This document shows positions 6,659 to 9,060 of a DNA stretch of 9,060 bases, piece after piece. Each line of letters starts with the position of its first letter. The first letter of the stretch is position 1. The notes under the pieces were generated by a model, which worked only from the letters and a program-made list of their open reading frames with translations, was not told the DNA's origin and did not search any database. This stretch comes from UBA1081 sp964613045 (GTDB lineage Bacteria; Bacillota; Clostridia; Oscillospirales; Acutalibacteraceae): the NCBI GenBank assembly GCA_964613045.1, contig CAZTFS010000091.1:1-9060 (forward strand). The letters run 5' to 3'. A program made the position numbers and the translations under genes.

Positions 6659-7939
6659 ATGAAAAAAATACCGCTTGAAATGTATGACAAAGTCAACTAT
6701 ATGTGTCGCTGTTATATGGACAGGACTGCCCGTGGAATGTTTTTCTATGATGACATTCCCGATACGGAAAAAATCAGGGATGTACTTATCTGCGTATTCA
6801 ACAAAGTTCCTATCCTTCATTCAAAAGTTGTGGATAATCACATTAATCCTTACTGGCTTGTGTGTGATTTCACGGCTCAGGAGCTTCTGACCGTAGAAGA
6901 GACCGATGATCTTGAAAAAGCCGCCGAGGAATTTCTTGAGGGCTATATCCCCCTTGATTCAACCATTCAGTTTATGACTGCCGTTTTTACATGTGGCGGA
7001 AAAAGTGTTTTCTGCATGAAATGGAATCACATGGTAATGGACGGCGGCGGCATCAAGCAATTTCTGACCGATTTTTTCAATGCATACAACAAATACGTGG
7101 AAACGGGAATGTTGACGGACTGTTTCAGCAACGGTCCGAGAGGCTACAAGGAGGTTTACTCCGACATGCCTGCGGATAAAGCTAAAAAAGCAAAAAAACT
7201 GCTTGTCAACACTGTACCGAAAGAAAAAAAGACTCTTCCTTTCACAAAAAAAGGAGAGGGATCAGATCATATCAATCTCATAAAATTCGGCATGGATGCC
7301 GAAACATTCAAAAAAGCCATGATTGCAGGCAAAAAGTACGGTGCAACGGTAAACGACATTCTCGCAGCAGCATATATTGATGCATTCGGAAAAATGACAG
7401 GCAATCAAGACAAATTTACGCTTTCCTGTGCCGTTGATCTTCGCCGTTACATAAAAGATCCTGACAGACTCGGTTACACTAATCATGTAAATTTCATGTC
7501 CTGCACTGTGGACAAAATATCGGACAACATCATTGACACTCTTAAAGCGGCGGCAAAAAGCACAAAAGAGAACAAGAAGGATGAATTCTTAGGGCTTCGT
7601 GCGATCCCGCTGCTGAATATCGGTTATTCAAGCATGATATATGCTCAGGCGGAATTTATAGTAAAGCTGTTTTATTCCAATTCAAATCTGGCGTTGAGCA
7701 ATGTCGGTCCCCTTGATACTCAAAGCTACCGTTTCGGTGAAAGCAGAATAGCAGAAGCATACTTTTTCGGTGCGGCAAAAAATAAGCCCTGTGCTGCCAT
7801 AACAGCAATGACAGTAAACGGAAATCTCCGAATGACAATGGGCAGTATTTCCGACGAAAAAGACAGCAAGATGCTTCAAAAATTCTTTGACCTGATGGGC
7901 GAAGCAATTGAAAAAATCGGCAACGAAGAATTTCAATAA
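6659..7939 (+). CDS. Condensation-domain-like acyltransferase (HxxxDG)
   Basis: The 426-residue product belongs to the broad family of condensation domains, alcohol acetyltransferases and PapA/wax-ester-synthase-type enzymes, which move an acyl group to an amine or alcohol. Visible are the active-site motif NHMVMDGG (His124, Asp128, Gly129), a VDLRRYI segment at 259-265 and an LSNVGPL segment at 345-351, which recur in the alcohol-acetyltransferase branch. The length of one complete two-lobed domain fits a free-standing enzyme. No peptidyl-carrier domain is fused to it and none is encoded nearby, so it may use acyl-CoA, an external carrier or the GH3 product. GAGG inside the end of the upstream gene lies 9 bases before the ATG, consistent with coupled translation. 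The acceptor is not predictable from the sequence. Confidence 0.82.
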   Translation: MKKIPLEMYDKVNYMCRCYMDRTARGMFFYDDIPDTEKIRDVLICVFNKVPILHSKVVDNHINPYWLVCDFTAQELLTVEETDDLEKAAEEFLEGYIPLDSTIQFMTAVFTCGGKSVFCMKWNHMVMDGGGIKQFLTDFFNAYNKYVETGMLTDCFSNGPRGYKEVYSDMPADKAKKAKKLLVNTVPKEKKTLPFTKKGEGSDHINLIKFGMDAETFKKAMIAGKKYGATVNDILAAAYIDAFGKMTGNQDKFTLSCAVDLRRYIKDPDRLGYTNHVNFMSCTVDKISDNIIDTLKAAAKSTKENKKDEFLGLRAIPLLNIGYSSMIYAQAEFIVKLFYSNSNLALSNVGPLDTQSYRFGESRIAEAYFFGAAKNKPCAAITAMTVNGNLRMTMGSISDEKDSKMLQKFFDLMGEAIEKIGNEEFQ

Positions 7940-7952
7940 ATTTAATTTTTCA

Positions 7953-7980
7953 TTGACTTTTATTTTCATGTATTTATAAT
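7953..7980 (+). promoter_or_regulatory. Strong sigma-A promoter of the hydrolase gene
   Basis: TTGACT (7953-7958) and a perfect TATAAT (7975-7980) are separated by 16 bases. The predicted start near 7987 gives a leader of about 40 bases. No hairpin terminator lies between the upstream stop codon and this promoter, so the hydrolase may be read from both promoters. Confidence 0.75.
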
Positions 7981-8027
7981 TGTAATTGGGGGTCATTTCC
8001 TCAACACAATTTACGGAGGTTAAAATC

Positions 8028-8900
8028 ATGTTAGAAAAACTTATTGCATTTTTCATGTCTGTCATTTCATTCTTCATGTCGCTTTTCGGCATCAATGTTA
8101 CCGTTGACTACTCCTCGTTTAAAAATGTAGCCTACGGAAACGAAACCCGTCAGGTGCTTGACCTGTACATTCCTGACAACAACGACGGCGAGCTGGGTCT
8201 TGTGCTTATGATTCACGGCGGTGCATGGATTGGCGGAGATAAGAGCACCTATACAGACACAGCGAAAAATATCGCTGACAACTACGGCTGTGCGGCGGCA
8301 ACGATAAACTACCGCTATCTTTCCGAGGATGTCAATATGTATGATATTCTCGACGACATTACAGCCGCAACCTCAAAAATAAAAGCAATCGGCAATGAAA
8401 ACGGCGTTAATATCAACAAGATGCTTCTTACAGGAATGTCAGCAGGCGGTCATCTTTCAATGCTTTATGCATATTCAAAGGCTGATGTTTCTGCTATCGA
8501 ACCTGTTGCAGTTGTAAACTTCTGCGGTCCCACAAACCTTGCGGATGAAAATTTCCTCAGCAGTGACATCGGAACTGAGGGTATCTACACACTCTGCTCC
8601 TGGGCAACAGGCACAGAAATCACAGCCGATAATTTCTCTGACAGCAAGGCAGCATTGCTTGCAGTTTCACCCATAGCTTATATTAACACAGCCGTTCCCA
8701 CGGTTATCGCTCACGGCGAAAAGGACGCAACAGTTCCTTACTCAAACGCTCTTACTCTCGTTGCCGCTCTTGAGACAGCAGGTGTAAAGTACGACTTCGT
8801 ATCTTATCCCAATTCAGGCCACAGCCTTTCAGACGACAGCGACTGCTCCGATAAGACATACGAGCTTTTCGCTCAGTACATCGAAGCTTATCTGAAATAA
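8028..8900 (+). CDS. Alpha/beta-hydrolase, esterase-like, with hydrophobic N-terminus
   Basis: The 290-residue product has the HGGAW oxyanion-hole motif at 63-67, the nucleophile elbow GMSAG at 136-140 (Ser138), and likely acid and base residues Asp233 (HGEKDATVP) and His265 (NSGHS). This is the complete triad of the hormone-sensitive-lipase/BD-FAE type of carboxylesterase. Residues of about 4-21 are hydrophobic with one Lys before them, which fits a signal peptide or membrane anchor; no lipobox Cys is seen, so the enzyme is probably at or outside the membrane. Start choice: the frame is open from 7986, but that TTG has no ribosome site and lies at the predicted transcript start; ATG at 8028 follows GGAGG by 8 bases. 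It has its own strong promoter and terminator, suggesting good expression. The substrate is likely a short ester, perhaps on acetylated or feruloylated plant polysaccharide, or the product of the upstream genes; this is inferred. Confidence 0.88.
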   Translation: MLEKLIAFFMSVISFFMSLFGINVTVDYSSFKNVAYGNETRQVLDLYIPDNNDGELGLVLMIHGGAWIGGDKSTYTDTAKNIADNYGCAAATINYRYLSEDVNMYDILDDITAATSKIKAIGNENGVNINKMLLTGMSAGGHLSMLYAYSKADVSAIEPVAVVNFCGPTNLADENFLSSDIGTEGIYTLCSWATGTEITADNFSDSKAALLAVSPIAYINTAVPTVIAHGEKDATVPYSNALTLVAALETAGVKYDFVSYPNSGHSLSDDSDCSDKTYELFAQYIEAYLK

Positions 8901-8906
8901 TCAAGC

Positions 8907-8940
8907 AAAAAAAACGACCTGCTTGTGCAGGTCGTTTTTT
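8907..8940 (+). terminator. Strong intrinsic terminator after the hydrolase gene
   Basis: ACGACCTGC pairs with GCAGGTCGT around a TTGT loop (8914-8935), preceded by eight A and followed by six T. A/T pairing can extend the stem further. The symmetry means it could also stop transcripts coming from the right on the minus strand. Confidence 0.9.
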
Positions 8941-9007
8941 GCTGTTTAATAATATACGTGATCATCAACGCTCTGCAATTGTTCCGCTAAATTAAAATTT
9001 GTCATGC

Positions 9008-9038
9008 CAATTAACAATGTACAATGTACAATTTACAA
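9008..9038 (-). repeat. Heptad-repeat element, right copy
   Basis: Read on the minus strand it is TTGTAAA, TTGTACA, TTGTACA, TTGTTAA and a final TTG, the same 31-base layout as at 1-31 but inverted. Relative to its nearest gene (the hydrolase) it is again on the 3' side. The rest of 8941-9060 shows no gene I can support. Confidence 0.7.
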
Positions 9039-9060
9039 TCGTGCAGATGCAGCGATACAG

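Noticed and set aside
7682..8095. A 137-codon minus-strand frame across the hydrolase promoter.
   Set aside because: It overlaps two clear plus-strand genes and the strongest promoter in the window; Phe/Met/Asn-rich shadow composition.
505..8967. An 11-bp match GTGATCATCAA at 505-515 and 8957-8967.
   Set aside because: Several matches of this length are expected by chance in 9 kb of AT-rich DNA, and the two contexts share nothing else.
8946..9005. A 19-codon minus-strand frame (ATG at 9005, starting M-T-N-F-N-L-A-E) between the right repeat and the terminator.
   Set aside because: No Shine-Dalgarno site before the ATG, very short, and the upstream frame is stopped by TAA in the repeat. It could be the cut-off tail of a gene, but nothing supports that.

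Overview
The window looks like chromosomal DNA of a low-GC member of the Bacillota, most likely a gut or rumen Clostridia of the Ruminococcus type. The evidence is the AT-rich base use, Gram-positive Shine-Dalgarno sites (GGAGG, AAGGAG), TTGAAA/TATAAT-type promoters, and small surface proteins with a zinc ribbon or one transmembrane anchor. The genus is an inference; no rRNA or marker gene is present.

Left half (1-4804), all on the minus strand. A membrane-anchored XRE-type regulator (4124-4804) ends in a hairpin terminator. Next comes a short remnant (3761-4003) that appears to join the N- and C-terminal ends of a GH78-like alpha-L-rhamnosidase, with a perfect 25-bp tandem repeat at its end. 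A three-gene operon follows (3690 down to 591), read from a clear promoter at 3726-3754. It encodes two paralogous single-pass envelope proteins (2683-3690, 1605-2669) and a zinc-ribbon single-pass protein (591-1592), with gaps of only 12-13 nt and a weak terminator after the last gene. A SpoT-like HD-domain protein (47-484) closes this side.

Right half (4954-8940), all on the plus strand. A GH3-family acyl-adenylating enzyme (4954-6654) lies 4 nt upstream of an HxxxDG condensation/acyltransferase-like protein (6659-7939). An alpha/beta-hydrolase (8028-8900) follows with its own strong promoter and a strong terminator. The GH3 and condensation-like genes form a tight two-gene unit that probably activates a carboxylic acid and transfers it to an unknown acceptor; the esterase may act on the same or a related ester. 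The XRE regulator is divergent from this unit, and a near-palindrome in the shared promoter region is a candidate operator. This acyl-conjugation cassette is the best candidate for an undescribed system.

A 31-bp element made of TTGTA(C/A)A heptads lies at both window ends in opposite orientation, in each case downstream of the outermost gene. No tRNA, rRNA, CRISPR, transposase, riboswitch or origin was recognised, and no gene-free stretch exceeds 300 bases.
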